A stretch of DNA of 64,000 nt from Methanosarcina acetivorans C2A (GCF_000007345.1 NC_003552.1:4836001-4900000), one strand, 5' to 3'; shown: positions 43,279-53,158, numbered from the stretch's first letter. The notes: generated from the sequence alone by a model not told the origin. Program-made: numbers and translations.

Positions 43279-45228
43279 ATGAACGCTATAAATACTCTGG
43301 CATTCAGGATCTTCGGAGAAAAAATCCTTGAGAACGAAGACAGGTATGCCCTGTTCAGGATAAAGCTTCGCCAGTCTCAGATTCCCCTGCCTGTGGAACA
43401 GTACGTCTCAACCGCAATTTTATATTCCCTGCTTGCGGGAATATTCGGAGGGCTTGCAGGTTTACTGATCGGAAAGCAGCTCTTCAAAGGCACCACCCCG
43501 GAAAGTATTGTTTCAACCTTTGGGATCTCGAGCTGGGTAACAAGGGTAGTTGAGGCTCCTGTACTCATTGAAGCCCATTTCCCCTTCATCCTTACAATTG
43601 TAGGCGGGCTCATTTTCTTCTCGATGATTGCCGCCTTTACCTACGGGCTTATTATGGCATACCCTCCCATGAAAGCCGACAGCAGGAAGCGGGCTATCAA
43701 TGCAACAATGCCCCATGCAACAGCTTTTCTCTATGTGCTTCAGAGGGGCGGAGGCATGACTATCTTTGACATCATGAAATCGCTTTCGAAGCATTCTCAC
43801 CTCTACGGGACTGCTTCGCACGAGTTCGGAAATATCATAAGGGATGTAGAATATTTCGGAAAAGACCTTCAGGACGCCCTATGGAATGCAGCCGACCGGA
43901 CACCTTCCGAACAGTTCAAAGATCTTGTAGACGGCCTGATTTCAATAGTCTCCGGTGGAGGAGACATTACCCTTTACCTGAAAAATAAGACTGACCTCTA
44001 TAAATCCAATGCCAATAAGGAACACAAGCGTTTCCTTGATACCCTCGGGCTCCTGGCAGAGGTTTATATTACAGTATTCGTTGTAGGACCCCTGTTTCTT
44101 ATGGTCATTCTCGTGGTCATGAACATGATTGACAACGGAGGAGCTACCAACCTCTATATCCTCGTATACGGAGCAATTCCTTTCGGGACAGCTATCTTCC
44201 TGGTCTTTCTGGACATGCTTACAGGGGATGCGGAAAAGATGCCTGAGGAAAAAACATCCAGAATTAAGTCGGATTCTTTCAGCGATGTCAGGGTAAAACC
44301 ATGGACAGAAAGGGACGAGGAACTGCTCCAAAAGATGGCGTTTTATGAAAAGGTGAACAGGGTCAAAAATGTGATCCTGCACCCCATAAAAACTATGCTT
44401 GACAGACCGGTATACGCTTTTGTAATAAGCGTCCCAATCGCCCTTGGGTACTTTGCTTCGGCTTTCCTGAAACAAATGCCATACGAGGGAGGGTTTATTG
44501 AAACCGCATCTACCCTTGATGACTATATCTTTGTAACCCTGCTTGTCCTTTTCATTCCTTACATAATCTTCCACGAACTAGAAGTTAGGAAGATCAGGCA
44601 GATTGAGGATCAGGTCCCGGAGTTCCTCAAAAGACTTGCAAGTATCAACGGGACAGGGATTCTGCTTGCCGATGCTATTGCCATTACAGCCCAGTCAAAT
44701 ATGGGAAAATTGAGATCCGAAATCAAATGCACGGTTGCGGATATCCGCTGGAACTCAAACCTCGAAGAAGCCCTGAAACGTTTTGAAGCCAGGATCCGAA
44801 CCAACATGACCCGGCGCAGCCTGACCCTTATAGCCAAGGCGAGCGAATCAACAGGTGACATCCATAAGGTCATCAGCACGGTTGCGGATGATGCAGACAT
44901 TGAGAAAAACCTCAAAAAGGAACGTTCTGCCGAGATGTTCATTTACGTCTTCATCATCTTCGTGACTTTCTGCGTCTTCCTGGTCATAGTATACGTACTT
45001 GCAGCCTTTTTCCTCCCTGCCCTTGACGGTTCCAGCAACCCGGCAATGTCCATGGGAGGCTTTGATCTGAAAGAGTACACCCTCCTCTTCTTCCACGCAG
45101 CTCTCCTTCAGGGTCTCGGCTCCGGGATGGTTGCAGGAAAAATGGGCTCAGGGAGTATATCTTCTGGGCTCAAGCACTCCCTTGCAATGATGACAGTGTC
45201 CTATGTGCTGTTTACCCTGTTTATCTGA
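43279..45228 (+). CDS. TadC/GspF-type membrane protein (double domain)
   Basis: A 649-residue membrane platform protein with two T2SS-F domains (about 130-310 and 435-620), each with helical cytoplasmic loops and hydrophobic segments (for example AEVYITVFVVGPLFLMVILV, and FIYVFIIFVTFCVFLVIVYV). It would pair with the ATPase encoded immediately upstream to assemble pilin-like filaments. AAGGGG five bases before ATG 43279. The long linker (about 320-360) is charged. No pilin or prepilin peptidase gene is next to it. Confidence 0.92.
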   Translation: MNAINTLAFRIFGEKILENEDRYALFRIKLRQSQIPLPVEQYVSTAILYSLLAGIFGGLAGLLIGKQLFKGTTPESIVSTFGISSWVTRVVEAPVLIEAHFPFILTIVGGLIFFSMIAAFTYGLIMAYPPMKADSRKRAINATMPHATAFLYVLQRGGGMTIFDIMKSLSKHSHLYGTASHEFGNIIRDVEYFGKDLQDALWNAADRTPSEQFKDLVDGLISIVSGGGDITLYLKNKTDLYKSNANKEHKRFLDTLGLLAEVYITVFVVGPLFLMVILVVMNMIDNGGATNLYILVYGAIPFGTAIFLVFLDMLTGDAEKMPEEKTSRIKSDSFSDVRVKPWTERDEELLQKMAFYEKVNRVKNVILHPIKTMLDRPVYAFVISVPIALGYFASAFLKQMPYEGGFIETASTLDDYIFVTLLVLFIPYIIFHELEVRKIRQIEDQVPEFLKRLASINGTGILLADAIAITAQSNMGKLRSEIKCTVADIRWNSNLEEALKRFEARIRTNMTRRSLTLIAKASESTGDIHKVISTVADDADIEKNLKKERSAEMFIYVFIIFVTFCVFLVIVYVLAAFFLPALDGSSNPAMSMGGFDLKEYTLLFFHAALLQGLGSGMVAGKMGSGSISSGLKHSLAMMTVSYVLFTLFI

Positions 45229-45479
45229 ATTCGGGATTCTGGGCGCTTCCGGAGGTTCTATCCTCGGATTTTTAACCCTGAATCCTCATTTTCCTTTTTG
45301 AACACGATTTTCCGCATTAACACAATTTCCCGAATTAACATAATATTTCGCACTTTTATTTTCAGGGTCTTTTTCACGATTTTCCGTATCCAATTTTGAA
45401 AATCTCGTTTCCCTGTTCAAACCCGGAACTTCCTTTGATCCATTTTCTTTTTAAAGATAAACACCCAATTTTGAGGGAG
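45229..45479. other. Intergenic region
   Basis: T-rich with repeated CGATTTTCCG and CACAATTTCCCGAATTAAC-like words (45303-45345). Possible termination of the secretion operon and promoter of the next gene. Confidence 0.4.
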
Positions 45480-46094
45480 ATGGCAGAAAACACAGGAACT
45501 AAGAAAATCCTCCTTTCCATACTCGCCTTTGCAATTGTCTTTTCTTCCTTTTATATCCTGGACTTCAAGGCAGCACAGAGTAAGATACAGACAAATTCAA
45601 GGGTAAGTGCCTACTCCTCGGGAGACCCCATGATTAACTTTCCGGGAAAAATCTACCTCTACGTCGAAGGGGACGATTCCATTTCGAAATCTTTCAGGGA
45701 AAGCCTTAAGGCGGAACTGGAAAAAGCAGGCATGAAGGTGTCAATAGCTGGTGCAGTAGAGGAAAAATATGACTCTCAAGCCCTTCTGGTGAATGTAAGT
45801 AAAGACGGACTCTACACGCCTTTTTACGCCTCTTCGGATCTGAAGCTCCTGTTCTTCTATACCTCTACGGGAGAGGACACAAAATATTTTGAACAATTCA
45901 AAGAAAGAAATGAGCCGGTGATCTTTGAAAACAAAGGCTCAGGAGAAGGGGAAAAACTGATACATGGAGATATGAACCTGCAGGACTCTACAAAAGGGCT
46001 TGTGTCTTTAAAAGCTTACAGGAAATACCTGGCCGAAGAAGCTGCAAAGGAAACAGTAGAGCAACTTCAACAGCAAATCAACCTTTCTCCTTAA
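45480..46094 (+). CDS. Membrane-anchored protein of unknown function
   Basis: A 204-residue protein with one N-terminal hydrophobic helix (KKILLSILAFAIVFSSFYIL, residues 8-27) that may be a signal anchor; the rest would lie outside. No domain is recognised; segments ISKSFRESLKAELEKAGMKV and SKDGLYTPFYASSDLKLLFF suggest an alpha/beta fold. ATG 45480 begins a good anchor; GAGGGAG is unusually close (three bases). An upstream in-frame start at 45396 would give an unlikely leader. It follows the secretion genes and may belong with them. Confidence 0.7.
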   Translation: MAENTGTKKILLSILAFAIVFSSFYILDFKAAQSKIQTNSRVSAYSSGDPMINFPGKIYLYVEGDDSISKSFRESLKAELEKAGMKVSIAGAVEEKYDSQALLVNVSKDGLYTPFYASSDLKLLFFYTSTGEDTKYFEQFKERNEPVIFENKGSGEGEKLIHGDMNLQDSTKGLVSLKAYRKYLAEEAAKETVEQLQQQINLSP

Positions 46095-46133
46095 GCCCTT
46101 TTTTCAGGTAAATTACAGGTAATTATCAGGCTT

Positions 46134-47084
46134 TTATTTCAGCAGTTTGCCCCAGATGTTCATATTCTCAAATCCCTTTCCTATCCTGCAGTTGTTCACT
46201 AGCCGGCCTGTGCAGGCATAGCCAAGAGAAGCAAAGGCGGAGTTGATGCCGGGAGAAGAAGCCCGGCAGAGGGTATAGGAGCTCAGGAAGTTTCTTTCTG
46301 AAAGTTCTTCTTCCAGAGCTTTGATAAGCTCTTTCATCAATCCCTTTCCTCTTTCGGAAGGAACTGTCAGGCAGTCGGTGATTTCAGCACTCGCTTTTTC
46401 GGGGTCCATTTCTGCCGAGGCAAGGCTCACGATTTCCCCGTGCCTTTCCACAAGGAGGTAAAGGACGTTGGAATCCATGGTTTCGAGCAGGTAGTTTTCC
46501 ATGTGCAGGGGAGCTGGATATAATTGAAATTCCTGCCTGTAAAGAGCTGCCATTGCAGAAGCGTCCGCCTGGACTGCGAGTCTGAGTATATACCCTTCCG
46601 GAAGGCATATTTTCTCTTTTTGTTGCCTCCAGCTTTCCATTTTCCGAGAACCTCCTTTTTTTTGCCGCCTTTTCCCGGTTTCTCGTTTCTTCCTCAGACA
46701 ATTTTTGAGGATCTGGTCTTCTTTTTCCTTCTGGAAGGAAATTCCCCTGGAGCTTTCCGGGTAGCTTGAGAAAATATGGCAGTCCATTCCGGAAAAATAT
46801 CCTCTGATGATTCCTTCCTCTACACATCCGCAGGCACGGACATCATTTCCTTTTTTCGGGGGTGTGTATACGATTATTTTTCCCATTTCCTTGGCTTCGG
46901 CAAGAGTTTCAAGGTTTCCGGAGAGCGCTTCAAAAAGCCCGGTAAACTCCATGACTTTTATTCTTTGATTATAGTAATCAATTACAAGTTCGGCCCCTGC
47001 CCCTGGCACCTTAAACTCTGCTTTTTCCCAGTAACCCGGAAGCTCTTCATGGATCTCGAGCGTTAAGGGAACGTTTTTTTTCGT
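46134..47084 (-). CDS. ablB: Beta-lysine N-acetyltransferase AblB; ACG start proposed
   Basis: A 316-residue enzyme that acetylates beta-lysine to N-epsilon-acetyl-beta-lysine, a compatible solute made at high salt. N-terminal domain (to about 130) and a C-terminal GNAT fold: acetyl-CoA motif CLTVPSERGKGLMKELIKAL, and end SLGYACTGRLVNNCRIG. The gene follows ablA by 69 bases. GTG 47009 is the first canonical in-frame start, but the 25 codons before it are sound protein (KKNVPLTLEIHEELPGYWEK) preceded by AAGGAGG seven bases before ACG AAA AAA, which suggests an ancestral ATG mutated to ACG. The stop just upstream of the ribosome site excludes longer forms. Confidence 0.9.
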   Translation of the reverse strand, partial: TKKNVPLTLEIHEELPGYWEKAEFKVPGAGAELVIDYYNQRIKVMEFTGLFEALSGNLETLAEAKEMGKIIVYTPPKKGNDVRACGCVEEGIIRGYFSGMDCHIFSSYPESSRGISFQKEKEDQILKNCLRKKRETGKRRQKKGGSRKMESWRQQKEKICLPEGYILRLAVQADASAMAALYRQEFQLYPAPLHMENYLLETMDSNVLYLLVERHGEIVSLASAEMDPEKASAEITDCLTVPSERGKGLMKELIKALEEELSERNFLSSYTLCRASSPGINSAFASLGYACTGRLVNNCRIGKGFENMNIWGKLLK

Positions 47085-47091
47085 AGCTACC

Positions 47092-47096
47092 CCTCC
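47092..47096 (-). promoter_or_regulatory. Shine-Dalgarno that selects ACG 47084
   Basis: GGAGG, seven bases before ACG on the minus strand; an in-frame TAA lies just before it. Confidence 0.55.
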
Positions 47097-47153
47097 TTAG
47101 TTTTTAAATACATTTTTTGCTTCCAGAACCTATTTTTCCGAAATCTTTTCCTT

Positions 47154-48413
47154 TCAGAAACGCTGTTTTCTTTCAAGGCCTTCCGGTTCAAGAGCGATTA
47201 TGTCATTTTCTTCATCGTAGAGTTTTGCAAGACCGGTATCACTTTTAAGCTCGGGGTGCTTATCGCAGATGGAACATTTTTGCGGGCATGCTGCGGAGTA
47301 TTCTGCAGGTTCAGGGTACATGCAGATAACCCCTTCGTAATTCCGGAGGGTGACTCCAGTATCCGAACTTGAAATCAGGTAATTGGGTCCGACAGGGATT
47401 TTTCCTCCCCCTCCGGGAGCGTCGACCACAAAAGTAGGGACAGCAAGCCCTGAGGTATGTCCCCTGAGCATCTCTATGATCTCTATGCCTCTTGCAACCG
47501 AAGTCCTGAAATGTTCCAGCCCGAAGGAAAGGTCACACTGATAAAGATAGTAAGGCCTGGTCTTTATCCTCAGGAGTTCGTGACAGAGTTTTTTGATTAT
47601 CATCGGGCAGTCGTTTACCCCCCTGAGGAGTACGGACTGATTTCCAAGGGGAATCCCTGCACGGGCAAGCATACCCATTGCCTTTTTAGCTTCGGAAGTG
47701 ATCTCTTTTGGGTGGTTGAAGTGGGTGTTGAGCCAGACCGAAGGGTATTTTCCAAGGATTTCGCACAGTTCAGGAGTTATGCGCTGGGGCAGAGTGACAG
47801 GCGCCCTCGTGCCTATCCTTACAATTTCCACATGCGGAATATCAAAAAGTTCCCCCAGGAGCCAGTCCAGCCTTTCATCGGAAACAAGCAGGGCGTCCCC
47901 CCCAGAAAGCAGAACATCCCTTACTTCAGGGTGTTCCCTGATGTACTCGATCCCCTCCCGAATTGTTTTTTCCGAATAATCATATTCCCTGTTGCCAACC
48001 CTGCGCTTGCGGGTGCAGTGTCTGCAGTACATCCCGCATCGGTTTGAAATAAGGAAAAGTACCCTGTCCGGGTACCTGTGGGTTATGCAACTCTCTTTCG
48101 ATGGCGAATCAAGGTCTTCACATAGAGGATCTTCAAGTTCCCAGGAAGATTTTTGAAGTTCGGCTGAGAGAGGCACGGCCTGCATCCGGATGGGACATTT
48201 CGGGTCTTCCGGATCAATAAGAGAAGCATAGTAAGGAGATATTGCCATTGAAAAAACCTCAAGCGCTTTCTTAATATCCGCCTTTTCCGGGTCCGAAAGC
48301 GGGATCAGTTTTTCAAGTTCTTCGACAGTGGTGATTCTGTTTCTATACTGCCATTTCCAGTCTGAAAATTCTATTTCGCCTGCGTTAAAACAGGTTTTAA
48401 TTTTGGATTTCAC
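47154..48413 (-). CDS. ablA: Lysine 2,3-aminomutase AblA
   Basis: A 419-residue radical SAM enzyme that converts L-alpha-lysine to L-beta-lysine with PLP, first step of N-epsilon-acetyl-beta-lysine synthesis. Cluster motif CGMYCRHC (CxxxCxxC) at about 125-132 binds [4Fe-4S] and SAM; further signatures are [35 protein letters not shown], and the PLP-lysine region [17 protein letters not shown]-terminal cysteine group ([14 protein letters not shown]) is the zinc-binding element of the family. ablB follows. Transcription is salt-induced in Methanosarcina. Confidence 0.96.
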   Translation of the reverse strand: MKSKIKTCFNAGEIEFSDWKWQYRNRITTVEELEKLIPLSDPEKADIKKALEVFSMAISPYYASLIDPEDPKCPIRMQAVPLSAELQKSSWELEDPLCEDLDSPSKESCITHRYPDRVLFLISNRCGMYCRHCTRKRRVGNREYDYSEKTIREGIEYIREHPEVRDVLLSGGDALLVSDERLDWLLGELFDIPHVEIVRIGTRAPVTLPQRITPELCEILGKYPSVWLNTHFNHPKEITSEAKKAMGMLARAGIPLGNQSVLLRGVNDCPMIIKKLCHELLRIKTRPYYLYQCDLSFGLEHFRTSVARGIEIIEMLRGHTSGLAVPTFVVDAPGGGGKIPVGPNYLISSSDTGVTLRNYEGVICMYPEPAEYSAACPQKCSICDKHPELKSDTGLAKLYDEENDIIALEPEGLERKQRF

Positions 48414-49035
48414 GGTTAAACCTCAGTGAAAGCTGGAAGAAAAATCAAGGGACAGATGTCCAGAATATAGTACATGGAATTTTGTTCAGGAAATTAAATC
48501 CAGTCTTTTCCAGCTTATTTAAAGAAAATGCGTCTTTAATTGGTAAATGCTAAGATTTAATTAATCTATTAAATACTTTTTTGCCAAAAGGAGCTTCAAC
48601 GTTTTTTATTTTCGGAAAATAATTCTTAAAAATCTCCCCTTATTCAAGAGAATTTCTAATTTTGTCCTTTCCCATCCTTTTATCTTCTGTTAAAACTACA
48701 ATTCTTCTGGTATTCCAGATTCTACCCCCTTTGAAGAAGACATATATCATTAAAAAGGAAGAAAAGCAATTACTTCTTTTTTTAGCACTCCTGTAGAAAG
48801 AAAAATTGTTTCTAAAGGAAATAAAGGCCAGAATCCCATTTTAATTTTCAAATAGGAGGTATTTAAAGTACCAGGAGGCAAAAAAGGATTTTGGTGTTCC
48901 AAAAATCCATTTTTACCCTTATTTTTCGAATATGTCTCGAATGAATTCTGCCATTGCCGGGAATATCCCATTGCCGAAGTGCCTCCACTTTGCACCAATG
49001 AAATTTATATTAATTGAAAAGTCAATCTATAATTG
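48414..49035. promoter_or_regulatory. Divergent region between ablA and the antiporter gene
   Basis: 622 bases, AT-rich, no gene. TTATTTAAAG at about 48514-48523 and TTAATCTATTAAATAC near 48558-48573 are TATA-like for ablA. The antiporter start ATG 49036 has no ribosome site and may be leaderless from TATATTAATTG near 49006. Osmotic control sites may lie here but are not recognised. Confidence 0.45.
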
Positions 49036-51024
49036 ATGGAATCACTGCTTTTGAGGGACCTCCTGATAATTTTCGGGCTTTCGATCCCTGTGGTCTTTGC
49101 ATTTTCCAGACTGAAGATTGCCCCGCTGGTGGGATTTTTACTTGCGGGCATCCTTGCAGGACCTTTTGGGTTAGGGCTGATTCAAGAGAGCGGAGAAATA
49201 GAGTTACTGGCTGAAATAGGAGTCGTACTTCTACTTTTTACCATAGGGATAGAGTTTTCCCTACGCGACCTCTTGCAGCTCAGGCGAATCGTACTTTTTG
49301 GGGGCGGGCTTCAGCTTTCAATTAACACTCTTGCTGTTGCTTTTGTTTTCGTCCTACTGGGAAGTTCCAGGGAAACTTCTATTTTCCTGGGGGCGCTGGT
49401 GGCACTGAGTAGCACGGCAATTGTCCTCAAGATCCTGCAGGAAAAGGGAGAAATCTACAGTGCCCACGGAAGAACTTCACTGGGAATCCTGATCTTCCAG
49501 GACGTGGCTGCAGTGGTAATTATCCTCCTTACTCCTGTCCTGGCAGGCGTTTCAGGAGAAGAAAACGGCTTTTTCAAGCTTATCCTTCAGGCCCTGGGAC
49601 TTGTCCTGCTCACCTTGCTCAGCGCCAGGTATGTTGTTCCTTTTATTATGTATCATGTGGCACGGACCCGCAACAGTGAGCTTTTCCTTCTGAGCGTAGT
49701 GGTTATAGGGCTCTCCGTTGCCTGGCTGACCTCCATGGCAGGGCTCTCCCTCGCTCTCGGGGCTTTCCTGGCAGGGCTGATTATTTCCGAGTCCGAGTAT
49801 TCTACCCAGGCCCTTGGAAATGTTATCCCTTTCAGGGATATGTTCATGAGTATCTTTTTCATCTCCATAGGGATGCTGCTTGACCTGGACATCCTGAGGC
49901 AGCACTTATTCCTGATCCTTGCTGCCACCTTTGCGGTGCTGCTTCTCAAGGCTTTTGTAAATGCCCTGAGCACCTTCCTTATCGGTTTCCCCCTGAATAC
50001 GATGATCCTGGTAGGCTTTTCCCTTTCTCAGGTAGGAGAGTTCTCCCTGATCCTTGCCGGTGTCGGTTTTGCAAACGGACTCCTCTCCACAGAAATCTAT
50101 CAGGAGTTCCTGGACGTGGCGGTGCTTTCCATGGTACTTACCCCTTTCATCATGAGCATGGCCCCCCAAGCTGCGGCTTTCGCTCAGGAGCTTCCTCTCC
50201 CCCAAGTGCTGAAATCCGGCTGGTACAAAGGGTTTTTAGAGCAAAAAAGGGAAAAAGAGCTTGAAAATCACCTGATCATAATAGGTTATGGAGTCAACGG
50301 GAGAAACGTTGCAACCGCTGCCCGGGCAGCTTTGATCCCCTACCGCATAATCGACATAAATCCGGACACCGTAAGGAAGGAAAAGTCAAAAGGAGAGCCT
50401 ATTATGTACGGAGACGCAGCCCAGAAAGCCGTACTGGAACATGCAGGCATAAAGACTGCAAAATCGGTTGTTATAACCGCAGGCGACCCTGTAAGCGCAC
50501 AGAGGATCATTGAAGCGGCAAGGAGACTGAACCCGGAAATCCATATTATTGCAAGAACACACTTCCTGAGCGAACTCGACAGATTCTACTCCCTCGGCGC
50601 GGATGAGGTCATCTCGGACGAGTTTGAAAGTTCCATAGAACTCTTTTCCAGGGTACTCCACAGATACATGGTCCCTTTCAGCGAAATTGAAACTATGGGG
50701 GAGCAGCTTCGGGCAGACCACTACAGGATACTGCGCAGCCCTGAAATGCGCCGGAAAAGTCTCTGCGAACTTTCCCTTGACTTTTCTGAAGTAGAGATCC
50801 GAAGCATAAGGGTAGGAAAACACTCGGGTGCTGCCGGCCAAACCCTCGGGAACCTTAATATCCGCAAGAGGTATGGAGTTTCTGTCCTTGCAATTTCCAG
50901 AAACCATAAGCTAATCTATGACCTGAGAGCTGAAACCGAACTAAAGTCCGATGATATCCTGCTCGTAATAAGCCCCCCTGAAAGGCTTGAGGAACTGAGA
51001 GAACTTTTTGAGGAGAAAGAGTGA
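49036..51024 (+). CDS. KefB-type cation:proton antiporter with TrkA domains
   Basis: A 662-residue CPA2-family membrane protein, probably K+/H+ or Na+/H+ exchange. About 12 transmembrane helices span residues 5-380 (for example GLSIPVVFAFSRLKIAPLVG and LALGAFLAGLIISESEYS). A TrkA-N NAD-binding domain follows at 413-530 (IIIGYGVNGRNVATAA) and a TrkA-C domain at about 570-655. These sense nucleotides. It faces away from ablA, so both osmolyte and ion control meet here. ATG 49036 is preferred over TTG 49033; no Shine-Dalgarno, probably leaderless. Confidence 0.93.
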   Translation: MESLLLRDLLIIFGLSIPVVFAFSRLKIAPLVGFLLAGILAGPFGLGLIQESGEIELLAEIGVVLLLFTIGIEFSLRDLLQLRRIVLFGGGLQLSINTLAVAFVFVLLGSSRETSIFLGALVALSSTAIVLKILQEKGEIYSAHGRTSLGILIFQDVAAVVIILLTPVLAGVSGEENGFFKLILQALGLVLLTLLSARYVVPFIMYHVARTRNSELFLLSVVVIGLSVAWLTSMAGLSLALGAFLAGLIISESEYSTQALGNVIPFRDMFMSIFFISIGMLLDLDILRQHLFLILAATFAVLLLKAFVNALSTFLIGFPLNTMILVGFSLSQVGEFSLILAGVGFANGLLSTEIYQEFLDVAVLSMVLTPFIMSMAPQAAAFAQELPLPQVLKSGWYKGFLEQKREKELENHLIIIGYGVNGRNVATAARAALIPYRIIDINPDTVRKEKSKGEPIMYGDAAQKAVLEHAGIKTAKSVVITAGDPVSAQRIIEAARRLNPEIHIIARTHFLSELDRFYSLGADEVISDEFESSIELFSRVLHRYMVPFSEIETMGEQLRADHYRILRSPEMRRKSLCELSLDFSEVEIRSIRVGKHSGAAGQTLGNLNIRKRYGVSVLAISRNHKLIYDLRAETELKSDDILLVISPPERLEELRELFEEKE

Positions 51025-51509
51025 GAAGGTGCTTTTTCTCACAAATACTTTAGCTCTCTGTATAATCCTGTATTCCGGTATTGTCCTGTATTCGGTATTA
51101 ATCCTTTTTCCGGTGTTAATTAAGTACTCCTGTATAATAGAGCAAGAAATCAATTATTTTTATAAAAAAAGAAGCGTAACTCCAGAGATATTATCAATTT
51201 GCAGAAATATGCTTGCAATATGATCTGTTTGCTAACTTATATCAAACAGACGTACTACTGCAGGAAATCAGAATAAGTACAATGACAGTAATACAAAATG
51301 CGATTTCAGTATATTTTAGAAATTTATCCTCCACGATTATAATAAGGAGTTGATCTTATATAAATTATTTCCATTGTAAGAATAAATACTCAGGAAAACA
51401 TAAAAGATTATTCAGGGACTGCTAAATGATTAAAACCTTCAAATATGATTAGTTGAAACTTCAATTTTTTATAAAATTGTTTATTTGGTATAGATAAATA
51501 TTATTCAGC
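51025..51509. other. Intergenic region
   Basis: AT-rich, with TGTATTCCGGTATTGTCCTG-like repeats just after the antiporter gene (51059-51120). No gene seen. Confidence 0.4.
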
Positions 51510-51711
51510 ATGACCAAAGGAAACGGTTCAATTTCCTTTCCCCTAGAGAAATACATTCCTTGAAATGAAGTCAAAAGACCTGAAAAAATAGATTCTAGAT
51601 TCTGACAATGAAAAAGTACTGTACACGCATAAAGGCAGCAATCTGAATTTTACACTTGAAACCGATTTTTTAGAATTTTTTAATATTCTTTGTTCCGACA
51701 CATATAAATAG
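51510..51711 (+). pseudogene. Possible decayed small gene with in-frame TAG
   Basis: ATG 51510 opens MTKGNGSISFPLEKYIP then stops. In another frame ATG 51565 gives MKSKDLKK, TAG at 51589, then 39 plausible residues (ILDSDNEKVLYTHKGSNLNF, then TLETDFLEFF) ending at TAG 51711. Either a frameshifted and interrupted relic, or a short protein in which UAG is read as pyrrolysine, which this genus can do. No family or ribosome site supports the latter. Confidence 0.3.
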
Positions 51712-51851
51712 TGTATCAACTATTCCACGCAATGTAAAATAAACATTACATATTGTAGAGATATATTTACATTATGTCTTTGAAAGTTGACAAAGAGACT
51801 ACGCAGAATTGAGGTAATTATAACTGAAAAATATATGAGGAGATTATTCAA
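51712..51851 (+). promoter_or_regulatory. Promoter region of the DUF2178 gene
   Basis: CATATAAATAG at 51701-51711 is a good TATA box. ATGTAA-AATAAACA-TTACAT at about 51733-51752 is an inverted repeat around the expected transcript start, a possible repressor site for the HTH protein encoded downstream. Confidence 0.5.
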
Positions 51852-52235
51852 ATGAAAAGGAATCAATTCACGATAATTTTGTTCCTGATTGTAATGTTTA
51901 TGGGAGCAGTTTTAAGTTTTGCATATTCTATAGGAAACCCGGTGCTTGCAGTATGTATTTTCTTCGCAGGCGCAGCTGCTATATATCTATGTAAAAGCAG
52001 AGTGGAAGGTGTTGTGGAAGATGAGCGTGTTCGCCAGGTCAGCCAGAAAGCTTCCTATATTACCTTCCAGGTAGTAGTTTTCAGCTTTGCCGTCGGAGGA
52101 GCAGCCCTTATAGCAATGAAGAACACTTATCCGGGCTACACAAATCTCGGTTTTTTCATGGCATATGCAAGTTGTGCGGCTATTGCGCTTTATGGCTTGC
52201 TTTATATGTATTACAACAGGGAATACGGAGGTTGA
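51852..52235 (+). CDS. DUF2178 family membrane protein
   Basis: A 127-residue integral membrane protein with four hydrophobic segments (IILFLIVMFMGAVLSFAYSI; VLAVCIFFAGAAAIYLC; ITFQVVVFSFAVGGAALIAM; FFMAYASCAAIALYGLLYMY) and a conserved cytoplasmic loop VEDERVRQVSQKAS near residues 55-68. DUF2178 has no known function. It is often paired with a small HTH gene, as here (96 bases downstream). GAGGAG lies about nine bases before ATG. Confidence 0.88.
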   Translation: MKRNQFTIILFLIVMFMGAVLSFAYSIGNPVLAVCIFFAGAAAIYLCKSRVEGVVEDERVRQVSQKASYITFQVVVFSFAVGGAALIAMKNTYPGYTNLGFFMAYASCAAIALYGLLYMYYNREYGG

Positions 52236-52331
52236 AGATAACAGGCCGGATTTCCGGAGTATCCAAGTTAAGGAATTTTTATACTATACATCTGATTTCA
52301 TATTTACTTTAGAAAAAGTAAGGGGGCTGAG

Positions 52332-52535
52332 ATGAAGAACAATATTAAAGTTTACAGGGCAATTCATGACCTTACCCAGGAAAACCTTGCGGAAAAGGTG
52401 GGAGTAACAAGGCAGACGATAAATGCTATTGAGAAAGGAAAGTATGATCCCTCTCTCGATCTTGCATTCAAGCTTTCCAGACTCTTTAAAGCAAGCGTTG
52501 AAGATATCTTTCTCTATGAGAGCAACGAGAAATGA
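52332..52535 (+). CDS. XRE-type helix-turn-helix regulator
   Basis: A 67-residue single-domain DNA-binding protein. The HTH is at about 18-38 (NLAEKVGVTRQTINAIEKGK). The pattern KVYRAIHDLTQENLAEKVGV and SLDLAFKLSRLFKASVEDIF is that of the small XRE proteins found beside membrane proteins such as DUF2178. Probably regulates its own two-gene unit. GGGGG precedes ATG closely. TATA-like TTTTTATACTATAC lies at about 52276. Confidence 0.9.
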   Translation: MKNNIKVYRAIHDLTQENLAEKVGVTRQTINAIEKGKYDPSLDLAFKLSRLFKASVEDIFLYESNEK

Positions 52536-52990
52536 GAGCTGCCCTGAAAAGGGCTTATTCCTTAATTCATTACCATATAAAAGAATTGCAGAATTCAGAG
52601 AAGGACTTTACCTGAGAAAAAAGACCTCTCAGAAGAGAAAACAAGAGAATAAAGATATATAACCTTTTTTTGTACATAGAAACTCCGGTTTTTCAGGAAA
52701 AGCAGTAAAAATTATTTTTTTAAGTATTTACTGAGTTTTTACCCTGTTTTTCGCAAAAATAGACATTATAATATTTTTCCCAGCTAAACTTAGCTTTCCC
52801 GAGCTCTTCCACGCAAATAAACCTGAAGAAAAAACCATATAATAAGGATTTTATTTTTGGTAAAACCGCGATCTTGCAAAGAACTAAGATTTCAGTACTT
52901 AAGTTAATTTTCTTAACCGGGGTTTAAAGCCAACGCATCTGGAAAATCAAAATTAGTTTTTAAATAAATTTATAAGGAATGAACAGATAG
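52536..52990. other. Intergenic region
   Basis: T-rich (52660-52760) then mixed; a possible terminator for the HTH gene near 52665. No gene. Confidence 0.4.
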
Positions 52991-53074
52991 TTAAATACAG
53001 ATGTCTGTTTCCAGGGTCTCGGTTTGACAACCTTAAATACAGATGTCTGTTTCCAGGATCTCGGTTTGACAACC
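52991..53074 (+). repeat. 42-bp tandem duplication holding promoter-like elements
   Basis: Two copies, 52991-53032 and 53033-53074, differing at one base. Each starts TTAAATACAGATGTCTGTTT, holding a TATA-like TTAAATA and the inverted repeat ACAGA-TG-TCTGT. They lie 85-170 bases before the first MM0924-like gene, so they may be a doubled promoter and operator. Confidence 0.7.
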
Positions 53075-53158
53075 GATATATCTAAAGCAATGGTAGACAG
53101 ATAATAGACAAGAAAAAACAGCTATCAGAAATAAGAATATCAGCAGGAGTCAACAAAT

